45,204 nt of DNA from Candidatus Gastranaerophilales bacterium (GCA_016282705.1 JAEELO010000105.1:1-45204), one strand, 5' to 3'. Shown: positions 11,373 to 20,341, counted from the stretch's first letter. Translations and numbers: made by a program. The notes: a model not told the origin generated them from the letters alone.

Positions 11373-12433
11373 ACGCCGCACACATCCTTTATATCAATGT
11401 ATGCTTTTAATTTAAGAGCATAAAATTTAACGGGAAGTTCTATATCTCTTATTATATCAATAATCTTTATTGCATCTTTCTCTGTAGTAACAATACTTTC
11501 AATATTTTCTTCCTGTGCATAATGTATTATTTTTGAAATATCTTCTCGTTCATACTGATGATGATCTTCAAAATCCAATATTCCTGCAAGTTTATAGTCA
11601 GTTTTTAGAAAATTATAGAAACTTTCAGGCTGTCCGATTGCTGAAAATGCCATAATCCTTTCATCTTTTTCCAGCCTTTTCCCTGTTTTTATATTGTAAA
11701 TATAATCAGGTGTTATATTGCATAGGTATGTATCTTTATTAAATTTCTTTTTCAAATAATCACAATATTTTAAAGCATTTTTTGAATCATAACTCTTATT
11801 AACTATAACTATTTTATCTGCTCTTTTCATTTCCGAAATGTCCTCACGAAGAGGCCCTGCAGGTAAAATATAATTGTTTCCGAATTTGTTTTTTGCATCG
11901 ACAAGCACAATATCCAAATCCCTTTTCATCTTTCTGTGTTGGAATGCATCATCAAGAATAATAATATCAGGATTGAATTTTTCATTTAAAAATTTTTCAG
12001 CTTTAACTCTGCTTCTGCAGGTAACAACATAAGCACCTTTTGCGTAGCTTGCAAGCCAAGCAGGTTCATCCCCGCATAAAGATGCAGGAAATAATGGGCC
12101 TGAGCCGTCAGAAATAAGATTCGGCTCGCGGTTATCTAACTGCGCGCCATATCCGCGAAGGATTATTGCAACTTTTTTATTAAGCTGCAAATAATGATTT
12201 GCGGTTTCTAATGTAAACGGAGTTTTCCCGACACCTCCTGTTGTTATATTGCCTATTGATATAACAAAAGATTTTGATGTATATGCCGGCAATATTTTTT
12301 TATCATAAAGGTGATTTCTTAATTTAACAACGCCGCAATAAAATAATCCGGCAACTCTTAATGCTGATATTATTGCCTTCTCATATATATTTGTTTCTTT
12401 TTTGTAGTGTAATTTAGATATAAATAGTTTCAT
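11369..12433 (-). CDS. lpxK: tetraacyldisaccharide 4'-kinase
   Basis: LpxK phosphorylates the 4' position of the lipid A disaccharide precursor at the inner membrane. A P-loop lies at residues 61-72 (GNITTGGVGKTP), followed by RGYG and the LpxK block LDDAFQHRKMKRDLDIVLVDA; GPLRE is also present. The 354-residue length is usual. One N-terminal hydrophobic stretch (about 20-34) should bind the membrane. It sits between mlaD (7 bp upstream) and the GT9 gene (4-bp overlap), consistent with an envelope operon. AAGG precedes the start by about five bases. This is the clearest evidence in the window for a lipid A-containing outer membrane. Confidence 0.95.
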   Translation of the reverse strand: MKLFISKLHYKKETNIYEKAIISALRVAGLFYCGVVKLRNHLYDKKILPAYTSKSFVISIGNITTGGVGKTPFTLETANHYLQLNKKVAIILRGYGAQLDNREPNLISDGSGPLFPASLCGDEPAWLASYAKGAYVVTCRSRVKAEKFLNEKFNPDIIILDDAFQHRKMKRDLDIVLVDAKNKFGNNYILPAGPLREDISEMKRADKIVIVNKSYDSKNALKYCDYLKKKFNKDTYLCNITPDYIYNIKTGKRLEKDERIMAFSAIGQPESFYNFLKTDYKLAGILDFEDHHQYEREDISKIIHYAQEENIESIVTTEKDAIKIIDIIRDIELPVKFYALKLKAYIDIKDVCGV

Positions 12434-12440
12434 AGTTGCC

Positions 12441-13799
12441 TTAGAAAAGTAGTCTGAAAATTAGAAATCTTTTATTTAATTTTTCTGAGAATTTTCTTAA
12501 ATTTTCAGATGTTATGTTTATATCATCCATTGTTTGTTTGAGTTTCTCTTCATCCTCTGTAGCATAATTAACAGTATCAAGAGTTATGGTCAATTTATCT
12601 AATGCCGTATTCATTTTAACAACGGATTCTTTTAAATATTGTTTTAATTGAGTATCTTTTGTCATATCGTTAACATAACTTGAAAGTTCAGCTATATTTT
12701 TTGCGGTTATATCTAAATTAGCAAGTGTTGTTTTTGTTTTAGGATCTTCCATTAAATCGGAAAGGTTATTTGATAATCTTGTAAATGATTTTGTAGCATT
12801 TGCAACATTATCTGCAAATTCTTCATCACCTGCTATTTTATTTATATTATCAGTTAGTTTTATTAGTCTGTCGGATAATTGATTAGCATTATCAGAAAGT
12901 AATTCAAGTTCAACTTTAGAAAGCTCAATGAGTTCTTGTGCTTTTGCCATTGTTATATTAGCGCTGTTTGTTAATTCTTCCACCCCGAGAGCCGTTTGTT
13001 GTAAATCCTTAATTACATCATCAGACAACAACATTGATATTCTTTCATTTGTTTCTATTAATGATTCTGCACTTCTGGATTGTAATGATAAAAAGTCTTT
13101 TAAACGCATAGGTTCAATAACAGTGTATGGAGAATCTGTTTTAGGATAAGGAATATCCACGTTATCTCTGGGCATTAATCTTAATTTTTTGGAATCATCC
13201 TCTTTTACGATTTTTCCTTCCAATGTCTCAGGAGTAATTAATCCCGGTAAATCAACTATATATCTTATTTTATATGCGTTTTTTGTTTTAATATTTTCTT
13301 TAATAATTATCGGAAGCATATTAGTTTCAACTATTTCGATTTTTTTAATTTTACCGATATCATAATATTTATTATCAAGTTCCATTTGAACTTTATCATC
13401 AGAATGCAAAATTAATGATTTATCACCTTCCGGAAGATAAATAACTTTTTCTCGCGGAGGGGTTATTTCCAAAAATTGTTCGCCTATAATACCTGATTGT
13501 TGTATTGAAACTTCAGAAGCTTTCGGAATATTTATATTAGGTTCTGTTATTACAAATTTAACATCTACATGGCTTTCCGCAGATTCTATTTTCGGTTTTA
13601 TTTCTTCTACCTGACCGATTCTTACCCCCATCATCTGAACTGCACTGCCTGCTCTCATTCCGTTTACATCTTTAAATGTAACAGTTATTCTTTCTGCATT
13701 GGAGATAGCCTTACCTTTTATCCACATTACCGTAAAAAGTAATATTATAATTGCTGATAGTGCCAATATTCCGACTTTTAATGATGATGAAAATTTCAT
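12441..13799 (-). CDS. mlaD: MCE-domain substrate-binding subunit of Mla-type lipid ABC transporter (MlaD)
   Basis: A single-pass protein with a membrane anchor (about 8-28, VGILALSAIIILLFTVMWI) and an MCE domain (about 35-120) with GMRAGSAVQMMGVRIGQV and GIIGEQFLEI. A middle segment (125-235) and a long helical C-terminus (about 245-440) follow, with recurring L-x-N/D-x-L patterns suggesting a coiled tube or needle. At 452 residues it is far longer than E. coli MlaD (about 180) and closer to the MCE proteins of cyanobacteria, plastids (TGD2) and actinobacteria. It would carry phospholipids between the membranes. AGGAAAAGGA precedes the ATG. It belongs with mlaF and mlaE upstream. Confidence 0.9.
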   Translation of the reverse strand: MKFSSSLKVGILALSAIIILLFTVMWIKGKAISNAERITVTFKDVNGMRAGSAVQMMGVRIGQVEEIKPKIESAESHVDVKFVITEPNINIPKASEVSIQQSGIIGEQFLEITPPREKVIYLPEGDKSLILHSDDKVQMELDNKYYDIGKIKKIEIVETNMLPIIIKENIKTKNAYKIRYIVDLPGLITPETLEGKIVKEDDSKKLRLMPRDNVDIPYPKTDSPYTVIEPMRLKDFLSLQSRSAESLIETNERISMLLSDDVIKDLQQTALGVEELTNSANITMAKAQELIELSKVELELLSDNANQLSDRLIKLTDNINKIAGDEEFADNVANATKSFTRLSNNLSDLMEDPKTKTTLANLDITAKNIAELSSYVNDMTKDTQLKQYLKESVVKMNTALDKLTITLDTVNYATEDEEKLKQTMDDINITSENLRKFSEKLNKRFLIFRLLF

Positions 13800-13854
13800 A
13801 TTTTTCCTTTTCCTAGTAAATTTTACTATAAAATTTCAAAAAAATAAAATAGTG

Positions 13855-14583
13855 TTAAAATCCTGTTGCCGCAATTTTCATTGGACCTTCAATTGAAGCT
13901 GATACAAATTGTTTCGTAAACGGATTATCTTGTTTTAATAAATCATTTGGAGTCCCTCTAAATACTATATTACCGTCATATAACATAATTACTTTGTCGG
14001 AACATCTTGTTATAGTTGACATTTGGTGAGTAACGACTATAGATGTTGCTTTTGTTTCTTCACGTAATCGGAGAATATAATCTTCTATTACAGTAGATGC
14101 TACAGGGTCTAAACCTGCTGTAGGTTCATCATATAATATAAATTCTGGCTGAGTAACGATTGCACGAGCTAAACTTACTCTTTTTTGCATACCGCCGGAC
14201 AGTTCGTGCGGAAATTTGTCTTCTATTCCGGACAAACCAACTGTCTCAAGACTTTTTGCGACAATTTCTTTTAATTGTTCTTTTGTATATTTATTTCTAA
14301 ATTCTTTTCTTTCTTGAAGCGCAAAAGAGATATTATCAAAGACATTCAGAGAATCAAATAATGCAGAATATTGGAAAACCATAGCTACATCACCATTTCC
14401 TATATCAATATTACCGGAATCGGCATCTAATAATCCGCATAAGATTTTTAGAATGGTACTTTTCCCCGAACCGCTAAATCCGACAATAGATAGAATTTCA
14501 CCCTGTTCAACCGAAAAGGAAATATTATTTAAAACTTTCCTTCCGTCAAATTCTTTTGTCAAATTTTCAACTTTTATAGACAT
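13855..14583 (-). CDS. mlaF: ABC transporter ATP-binding subunit (MlaF)
   Basis: The ATPase of the Mla/MCE lipid transporter. It has Walker A GFSGSGKST near residue 35-43, the signature LSGGMQKRVSLARAI and Walker B EFILYDEPTAGLDP, with an H-loop VTHQM. The GGMQKR form of the signature and the VGLSGIEDKFPHELSG region are typical of MlaF/Ttg2A. Length is 242 residues. It lies 12 bp after mlaE and 55 bp before mlaD; AGAGG precedes the ATG. Confidence 0.92.
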   Translation of the reverse strand: MSIKVENLTKEFDGRKVLNNISFSVEQGEILSIVGFSGSGKSTILKILCGLLDADSGNIDIGNGDVAMVFQYSALFDSLNVFDNISFALQERKEFRNKYTKEQLKEIVAKSLETVGLSGIEDKFPHELSGGMQKRVSLARAIVTQPEFILYDEPTAGLDPVASTVIEDYILRLREETKATSIVVTHQMSTITRCSDKVIMLYDGNIVFRGTPNDLLKQDNPFTKQFVSASIEGPMKIAATGF

Positions 14584-14595
14584 AATAACCTCTTT

Positions 14596-15408
14596 TTAGA
14601 AATAAAATGCTACTGCAAAAATGCAGTCGATAATAACTATTGCTACAAATGACCAAACAACAGCTTTTGTTGTTGCAATACCTACACCTTTTGCTCCTCC
14701 TTTTGCCTCATAGCCAAAACTGGAGCTTATTAAACTTATGGCTCCTCCAAAACAAGCCGATTTAAAAAGCATTATATTTATATCTCTTATATATAGCCCC
14801 TGCCAGACTGAAGATACATAACATAACCACGTAACATCTTTTGCTGCCATCATTGAAGTTAATCCTCCGGCAATTATACCCAGCGTGGATGATATAACAA
14901 CAACAAATGGCATCATTATACAACCTGCAAGAACTCTTGGTAAAAATAAATATTTAAACGGAGATACTTTTAGGACATTCATTGCATCTATTTGTTCCGT
15001 TACTCGCATTGTAGCAAGTTCACTTGCTTGTGATGAACCTATCATTGATATAATTGCAAATCCTGACATTATAACACCCACTTCTCTTACCATTGTGAGT
15101 GCAACAAGCAGACCTATATAATCCTTACCTCCTTGTTTTACAAGTTCAGGTGCAACTTGCATTGCAAGAATTATTGCTGTCATTGCAACAATTGATAGGG
15201 TAATAGGCAGAGAATCAACAGCAAATCTTGATGATTGTTCTATTACCTGTTTAAAATTAATTTGAAATGTCAGCAGAAATTTTAATGTCTGCACAAATCT
15301 GTATGCAATGTTTCCAAAGGTTTCAAAAAAATCCCCTAGATTCTTTAAAAGAATAAGAGTTGTTTTATATGTAACAGTTTGTTCTAGATACCAGCGTAAT
15401 TTTGCCAT
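14596..15408 (-). CDS. mlaE: MlaE-type permease subunit
   Basis: The permease of the Mla-type lipid transporter (DUF140/MlaE family, 270 residues). It has the family block LTMVREVGVIMSGFAIISMI, followed by ELATMRVTEQIDAMNVL and several membrane segments. An N-terminal amphipathic region (about 1-45) precedes the core. It starts 25 bp after the oppF-like gene. There is no Shine-Dalgarno; instead TAAAAT (15415-15420) lies six bases before the ATG, so it may have its own promoter and a leaderless message. Confidence 0.92.
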   Translation of the reverse strand: MAKLRWYLEQTVTYKTTLILLKNLGDFFETFGNIAYRFVQTLKFLLTFQINFKQVIEQSSRFAVDSLPITLSIVAMTAIILAMQVAPELVKQGGKDYIGLLVALTMVREVGVIMSGFAIISMIGSSQASELATMRVTEQIDAMNVLKVSPFKYLFLPRVLAGCIMMPFVVVISSTLGIIAGGLTSMMAAKDVTWLCYVSSVWQGLYIRDINIMLFKSACFGGAISLISSSFGYEAKGGAKGVGIATTKAVVWSFVAIVIIDCIFAVAFYF

Positions 15409-15433
15409 AAAAGTATTTTACACCAAAACTTAA

Positions 15434-16402
15434 TTATTTTTCAAATAAAAAACATTTTACACTATGATTTGGAGCAAGCTCTTTTAATTCCGGATTTTCT
15501 GTTTTGCATTTGTCCATGGCATAAGGGCAGCGGGTATGGAACTTGCAGCCAGATGGGGGATTATTCGGCAAAGGTAAATCACCTTTTAATATAGTCTTAC
15601 TATGTTTTTTATCATCAGATATAACAGGAACGGCATCGAATAATGCCTGTGAATACGGATGCTTATGATTTGCAAAAAATTCATTTTTTTCGGCAAGTTC
15701 AACTATTTCGCCTAAATACATAACGGCAACCCTGTCTGATATATATTTAATAATGCTTAAATCATGAGAAATAAATAGCATTGTAAGATTTAAATGTTGT
15801 TTTAAATCCGTAAGCAGATTAATAATCTGGGCTTGAATACTTACGTCTAACGCACTTACAGGCTCATCTGCAACAATAAATTGGGGTTTTAAAATAATGG
15901 CACGAGCTATTGCAATCCTTTGCCGCTGTCCGCCTGAAAATTCATGCGGATAACGACTTAATATTTCATCCTGCATGCCTATTAATGAAACTATTTTTTT
16001 GATTTTTTCTTCAATTTCTTTTTTGTTTTTTATACCGTTAACAATAAACGGTTCTTTTAAGATATCATATATTTTCATTCTGGGATTAAGGCTCATATAA
16101 GGATTTTGAAAAATTAATTGTGTATTTTTTCTGAATGTTTTTAATTGGTTTTTCTTTTTTGTAAGAATATTTTCACCTTCAAAAAAGATTTCTCCCGAGG
16201 TTGGAGTTATAAGTTTTAGTATGCAATTACCGAATGTGGATTTTCCTGAGCCGGATTCTCCGACTAAACCCAAAATTTCATTTTTATATATATCAATATT
16301 TACATTATTAAGAGCATATACATAGCCTTTTATGTTACCTAATATTCCGTCAGTAACGGGATAATACATATTCAGATTTTTTATTTCAAATAATTTTTCC
16401 AT
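15434..16402 (-). CDS. oligopeptide/dipeptide ABC transporter ATP-binding protein (OppF/DppF type)
   Basis: An ATPase of the peptide/nickel importer family. Walker A is GESGSGKST, the signature is FSGGQRQRIAIARAI, Walker B is FIVADEPVSALDV, and the diagnostic C-terminal oligopeptide domain is present (PLPNNPPSGCKFHTRCPYA, with later Cys residues that in this family can bind an iron-sulfur cluster). Length is 322 residues. No partner permease, binding protein or OppD is adjacent, so it is orphaned between mtaB and mlaE. TATAAT (16410-16415) lies seven bases before the ATG and there is no Shine-Dalgarno, suggesting a leaderless start. Confidence 0.9.
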   Translation of the reverse strand: MEKLFEIKNLNMYYPVTDGILGNIKGYVYALNNVNIDIYKNEILGLVGESGSGKSTFGNCILKLITPTSGEIFFEGENILTKKKNQLKTFRKNTQLIFQNPYMSLNPRMKIYDILKEPFIVNGIKNKKEIEEKIKKIVSLIGMQDEILSRYPHEFSGGQRQRIAIARAIILKPQFIVADEPVSALDVSIQAQIINLLTDLKQHLNLTMLFISHDLSIIKYISDRVAVMYLGEIVELAEKNEFFANHKHPYSQALFDAVPVISDDKKHSKTILKGDLPLPNNPPSGCKFHTRCPYAMDKCKTENPELKELAPNHSVKCFLFEK

Positions 16403-16409
16403 AAAATTT

Positions 16410-16415
16410 ATTATA
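16410..16415 (-). promoter_or_regulatory. -10 box immediately upstream of the oppF-like start
   Basis: A perfect TATAAT on the minus strand ends seven bases before the ATG at 16402. The -35 region is weak. It is part of the leaderless-start pattern described in the findings. Confidence 0.4.
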
Positions 16416-16473
16416 CATTATTTTTTAGAATTTATTATTAGACAAATAACCTGATTTTATAGTGTTGAATAAA

Positions 16474-17769
16474 TTATTCTTTAATAATTTCAGCAATCAT
16501 TTTTTCTTTTGCGGATGAAAAATCTTTTATTAATATGGTTTGGATTGTATCTTTATAGCTGTCATCCGCATTTATCAATACATTTATATAATTTTTGGTT
16601 ACACCTTTTAAAAGACCGGTTTTAGAATCTCTTCTTTTCTCAATAATAACTTCATTTTGTGTATTTATATTCTTATTTAAAAATTCTTTTATTTTTTTGT
16701 CTGAAATTTTTTGGATTGTTGAAACTCTGTGTTTTTTCTCCGTATTATCAATTTGATTTGGCATTTTATCTGCTATTGTACCTTTTCTTCTTGAATACGG
16801 GAATACATGAATTCTGCTCAAGCCTGTATTTGAAAGATTCTCCGCTGTTATATTAAAATCTTCTTCCGTTTCATTCGGAAATCCTGCTATTATATCACTG
16901 CCTATAAATGCATTTTTAAATTTGAAATTTATATAATTAACAAGGTCTTTTATTTGATTGGCAGTATATTTCCTGTTCATAGCCTTTAATGTTTTGTCGC
17001 ACATTGATTGCAGTGATAGGTGAAAATGCGGACAAAATTTTTCTGATTTTGCTAAAAAATCTATAAAATCATTATCCAGTTCTAATGGGTTTAATGAACC
17101 CAGACGATACCTGCGAATATCTGTTTTTTCTACTTCTTCAAGTAAGTTTTTCAGAGTTTTCTTCTCTTTAAAATCCATTCCCCACTGACCTATATGAATA
17201 CCGGTTAAAACCGTTTCATAGTATCCTTCTTTAGCGAATATATTAATTTGCTCAATTATATTTTTTTGCGGATTTGAACGATTTTTCCCTCTTGCAAACG
17301 GTATTGTACAATATGTACATCTGTTATCACATCCGTCTTGTATTTTTACCGATGCACGCGTTCTGTGTGCTTCATACAACTTCTCATATCTGAATTCATC
17401 GTGAGAAAATATATCCGAAACACTGTATTTTGTTCCGTTTTCTAATATGGTTCCGATATCATTTTTTTCATAGTTACCTATTACAAAATCTGCAATATTT
17501 TGCTTGATTAAATTATCCTTTTCTAATTGGGCCATACATCCCGTAATAACAGTTTTTATTCTTTCATTTTCGCGTTTTGCCCTTCTTAAATATGCAAGAT
17601 TTTTGCTGTCTGCTATATGTGTAACGGAGCAGGAATTTAATATATAAAAATCAGCCTGTTTAATATCATCAGTTTCTTCATATCCGCTTTTAGTAAGTTT
17701 CTCAGCAATTAAAGCGGATTCTACCTGATTTGTTTTGCAACCCAATGTTTTTATAAGAAATTTTTTCAT
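16474..17769 (-). CDS. mtaB: tRNA (N6-L-threonylcarbamoyladenosine(37)-C2)-methylthiotransferase
   Basis: A radical SAM methylthiotransferase that converts t6A37 to ms2t6A in tRNAs reading ANN codons. The N-terminal UPF0004 domain has the three auxiliary cluster cysteines C11, C47 and C78 (TLGCKTNQVE, NSCSVTH, TGCMAQ). The radical SAM motif is C147-x3-C151-x2-C154 (DGCDNRCTYCTIPFARG). The NSCSVT and TLGCKTNQ forms favour MtaB over MiaB and RimO. The length of 431 residues with a C-terminal TRAM-like part is normal. TATAAT (17776-17781) lies six bases before the ATG with no Shine-Dalgarno. It is the first gene of the block leading to lpxK. Confidence 0.93.
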   Translation of the reverse strand: MKKFLIKTLGCKTNQVESALIAEKLTKSGYEETDDIKQADFYILNSCSVTHIADSKNLAYLRRAKRENERIKTVITGCMAQLEKDNLIKQNIADFVIGNYEKNDIGTILENGTKYSVSDIFSHDEFRYEKLYEAHRTRASVKIQDGCDNRCTYCTIPFARGKNRSNPQKNIIEQINIFAKEGYYETVLTGIHIGQWGMDFKEKKTLKNLLEEVEKTDIRRYRLGSLNPLELDNDFIDFLAKSEKFCPHFHLSLQSMCDKTLKAMNRKYTANQIKDLVNYINFKFKNAFIGSDIIAGFPNETEEDFNITAENLSNTGLSRIHVFPYSRRKGTIADKMPNQIDNTEKKHRVSTIQKISDKKIKEFLNKNINTQNEVIIEKRRDSKTGLLKGVTKNYINVLINADDSYKDTIQTILIKDFSSAKEKMIAEIIKE

Positions 17770-17775
17770 ACAAAT

Positions 17776-17781
17776 ATTATA
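17776..17781 (-). promoter_or_regulatory. -10 box immediately upstream of mtaB
   Basis: TATAAT on the minus strand, six bases before the ATG; TTGAAT about 19 bases further upstream, inside the end of the preceding gene region, is a possible -35. Confidence 0.45.
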
Positions 17782-17798
17782 AGTTAAAAATATTTCTA

Positions 17799-20039
17799 TT
17801 ATTCAAGCAAACTTTTTTTAGATGTTTTGCCTGTTAGTTCGGCAATTTTGGCTATACTTCTCGGGAAATACCAAACTAAAAATTGAGGTCTGGTTTTTAA
17901 ATGATCACCGGAATTTCCATAGGAAGTTAATACCATGTTTGCTTCAGCAACAAATTCGTTTGCACCTTCTACATCATCTGCATTTACTTTTGGAGAACAA
18001 TACAATGCAAAATCTTGTTCGTTATGCGGTACTGATTTAAAAAACTTTTCCGTCTCATTCATATATATATCAAGAAATTCATTGCTGTCAGATATTTTAT
18101 TTAATTCAAAGTCTATAAAATGCCCTGTTTCGTGATTTATAATACTTTCATTTTTCCCTGAAGACAAAGTTCTTGTATAACCGTTTGCACCGGAATCGGA
18201 ATTCTCGCAATAATTCCATTTATCTATATTTTTCTCAAGCGTTAATAAAGTATCTGCCTGCAATTTCTTTACAATTTCCCATATTACATCTTCCGAATAT
18301 ACTGCCGATTTGTCTTTAAAACTGATTATTTTGGATTTATTCCCGTCTGATATTGTAACCGTTCTGTTATCGTCATTATATAAAAGTTCGTATGATATAC
18401 CGTTTATTACATTTATTACATGGCTATCATCATTTTTAGTATAACTGCGGGAAGTTTCCATTACTGTATTGCCTGCCTCATCAGAAATTTCATATGAATA
18501 ATTGCAGGTTTTGATATTTCCGGAATTATCCTTTAATTCTTCATAATGTCTTTTTGTTGTATATCCGGAGAAAGGAAAAATTTCATTGAAAACTATTGTC
18601 CCGTCTTCTTTTTTATTTACGGTTGAAATTGCTACTCCGTTTTTATTTACGCTATCTTCAATATTATCATTTATATTCTCATTATCAGTTGATGTTTTAA
18701 AACTGTTTATATCATAGAATATTGTTTCATAAACGCCCTTAAGTAACGGTGACTGTTTCATATGATAAACACCTATAACCTCATCTGTTTCAGGAGAAAG
18801 AGCAATTCTGTCCATTTCTCTTATATCACCTGTTTTATCATATTTTATACGATATATATCAGAAGCTCCCGAAAGAATTGATGATGTGGCATGGTTTGAC
18901 GTTTCTTCCGTTCTGCTTATTGACTTTTCCCCGTTTTCATCAAATGTTCTTTTAATTGTAATTTTAGTACCGTCAGGTAATATTGATTCTTTTGTTAAAA
19001 CGATTTCTACTACATTTATATTTTGTATTGTTTGAAGTTCTATATAATATTCTTCTTTAAATAAATTTTCTATTTCGGGATTTTTGTTCATTAATGCGGT
19101 TACGACTTCACCTTCATTTTCGGAAAACATAGCAAGTGCATATGAAGATGTTCTGCTATAGTTCCTTTTTCTGTATTCATTATATTCGGGAACCTTTATT
19201 CTTCCTGTCTCAATTCCTGCAATATCAGAAATACATTCTGAATATACGCCTTCTTCAATCATTTTATTTGCCAGAGTTTTTTCTTCTTCAGGCAAATCCG
19301 CAATATCTACAGCGGCAGAATCACTTATATTCCTTTTTATCAATTCAATTGCTCTTTGTCTTTTAGCTTCTTCCATTAATGAAATATTAATTGCCTCTGC
19401 TATAGGTATACCTTCATTAATATATTCAAGTGCCTGCTGTTTCTCTTTGTTTTTAAGCTTAACTATATCATATGCATTTTCCGGAGAGAAACCTTTTTGT
19501 ATCATTTCAATGTATTCGGATTGCTTTTTAGGTGTTAATTTTGCAATATATACTGAAGAAATCGGGGTATAACCGTCTTTCATGCATTTGATAGAATTGT
19601 CATATTCTTTGCTATTAAGCTGAGAATATAATACAAGACAGTCTGAATCAATACCTTTATCTGCCAAATCTATTGTTCTCTCAAATTTCTGGTCATTAAG
19701 CTTTACAAGGGACGTTAATGACATATCGAAAATATTATGACGTAGCAGTTCATTTGCTCTTCTGTATTTTTTATCATGATAACGGCTTGCTTTTTCAATA
19801 TTCTCTTCATAACATCCCAATGTGAGAAGATTTATTGCACGAGCATATCTTGCTTCTCCGTAATGGGAAATTTTTTTTACTGCTTCATCAGATATTCCGA
19901 GTTTATCAAGTTGTTCTTTTCTCTTATTATAAGTGTCTTCATGTTTTGAAGAAAAAGAAATATTATTTGCTTTATGTATTGATTTCGCAAATGAAAATGT
20001 GTTTATTTGGTTTGCATAATTTATTGAATTTACTCTCAT
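17799..20039 (-). CDS. putative secreted or effector-like zinc metallopeptidase with N-terminal helical repeats (lethal-factor-like catalytic end)
   Basis: A 746-residue protein in three parts. The N-terminus has the motif NNISFSSKH (about 25-33). Residues about 63-275 hold eight helical repeats of 27-28 residues (pattern: A-x-E/N-L/M-I-x-x-G-I, then an AxxIAxLxxxxK helix). Residues about 300-590 are beta-rich with YD-like strands (DKTGDIREMDR; YSYEISDEAGNTVME). The C-terminus has the zinc motif HETGH at 636-640 and, 55 residues later, EFVAE (E695, E699), the arrangement of anthrax lethal factor-like (ATLF) peptidases, in which the first Glu is the third ligand. This is motif recognition only. 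No signal peptide is visible and the start lacks a Shine-Dalgarno. It reads away from the EF-hand protein genes. Function and target unknown. Confidence 0.7.
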   Translation of the reverse strand: MRVNSINYANQINTFSFAKSIHKANNISFSSKHEDTYNKRKEQLDKLGISDEAVKKISHYGEARYARAINLLTLGCYEENIEKASRYHDKKYRRANELLRHNIFDMSLTSLVKLNDQKFERTIDLADKGIDSDCLVLYSQLNSKEYDNSIKCMKDGYTPISSVYIAKLTPKKQSEYIEMIQKGFSPENAYDIVKLKNKEKQQALEYINEGIPIAEAINISLMEEAKRQRAIELIKRNISDSAAVDIADLPEEEKTLANKMIEEGVYSECISDIAGIETGRIKVPEYNEYRKRNYSRTSSYALAMFSENEGEVVTALMNKNPEIENLFKEEYYIELQTIQNINVVEIVLTKESILPDGTKITIKRTFDENGEKSISRTEETSNHATSSILSGASDIYRIKYDKTGDIREMDRIALSPETDEVIGVYHMKQSPLLKGVYETIFYDINSFKTSTDNENINDNIEDSVNKNGVAISTVNKKEDGTIVFNEIFPFSGYTTKRHYEELKDNSGNIKTCNYSYEISDEAGNTVMETSRSYTKNDDSHVINVINGISYELLYNDDNRTVTISDGNKSKIISFKDKSAVYSEDVIWEIVKKLQADTLLTLEKNIDKWNYCENSDSGANGYTRTLSSGKNESIINHETGHFIDFELNKISDSNEFLDIYMNETEKFFKSVPHNEQDFALYCSPKVNADDVEGANEFVAEANMVLTSYGNSGDHLKTRPQFLVWYFPRSIAKIAELTGKTSKKSLLE

Positions 20040-20043
20040 ATAA

Positions 20044-20085
20044 ATATAAAAATCATAATAAATAAATTTGCTATGATTTTTATAT
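20044..20085. repeat. 14-bp inverted repeat just upstream of the metallopeptidase gene
   Basis: The arms at 20044-20057 and 20072-20085 are perfect complements (ATATAAAAATCATA / TATGATTTTTATAT) with a 14-base loop. It lies five bases upstream of the 746-residue gene start on the minus strand, so in a transcript it would fold next to the start codon. Confidence 0.7.
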
Positions 20086-20089
20086 AAAT

Positions 20090-20127
20090 ATTTTTGTATA
20101 TACGGATAAAAATTTTTGTATATACGG
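20090..20127. repeat. tandem 16-bp direct repeat
   Basis: ATTTTTGTATATACGG occurs at 20090-20105 and again at 20112-20127, a 22-bp period. It abuts the left edge of the intergenic repeat element. Confidence 0.7.
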
Positions 20128-20311
20128 GTTCGCTCGGCTAAAACGAGTTTAGGTTCGACTCCACCCTACCGATACCAAACAAAAAATTCGGGTGTGCTTA
20201 ATCAATCCGCTTCGCTTTTAAAATCCTAAAGGATTTTTTAAGCTCAGCCTGATTTACGCACTTACGGGTTCGCTCGGCTTTTGCCTCGACTCCACCCTAC
20301 CGAATTTTTTG
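20123..20311. repeat. palindromic intergenic repeat element, one full and one partial copy
   Basis: TACGGGTTCGCTCGGCT ... TCGACTCCACCCTACCGA occurs twice (20123-20172 and 20263-20303). The second copy is the right part of a 132-bp element (20180-20311) bounded by perfect 12-bp inverted ends, CAAAAAATTCGG and CCGAATTTTTTG, with an imperfect palindrome at its centre (AAAATCC taaa GGATTTT, 20220-20237). GC content is visibly higher than the surroundings. No reading frame or transposase is seen; it resembles a REP- or MITE-like sequence. Confidence 0.6.
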
Positions 20312-20312
20312 C

Positions 20313-20341
20313 AAAAAAAATGTTTGCAGTTATGCAAACAT
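20313..20341 (-). terminator. strong hairpin plus T-run, minus-strand direction
   Basis: ATGTTTGCA and TGCAAACAT (20320-20341) form a 9-bp stem with a 4-base loop; on the minus strand it is followed directly by eight T residues. No protein gene is upstream on that strand, so it would end a short non-coding transcript. Confidence 0.6.

Noticed and set aside
20123-20172. tRNA- or tmRNA-like 3' end (GGTTCGACTCC then ACCCTACC)
   Set aside because: The T-arm stem does not pair, no matching acceptor strand lies upstream, and the same string recurs as part of a repeat element.
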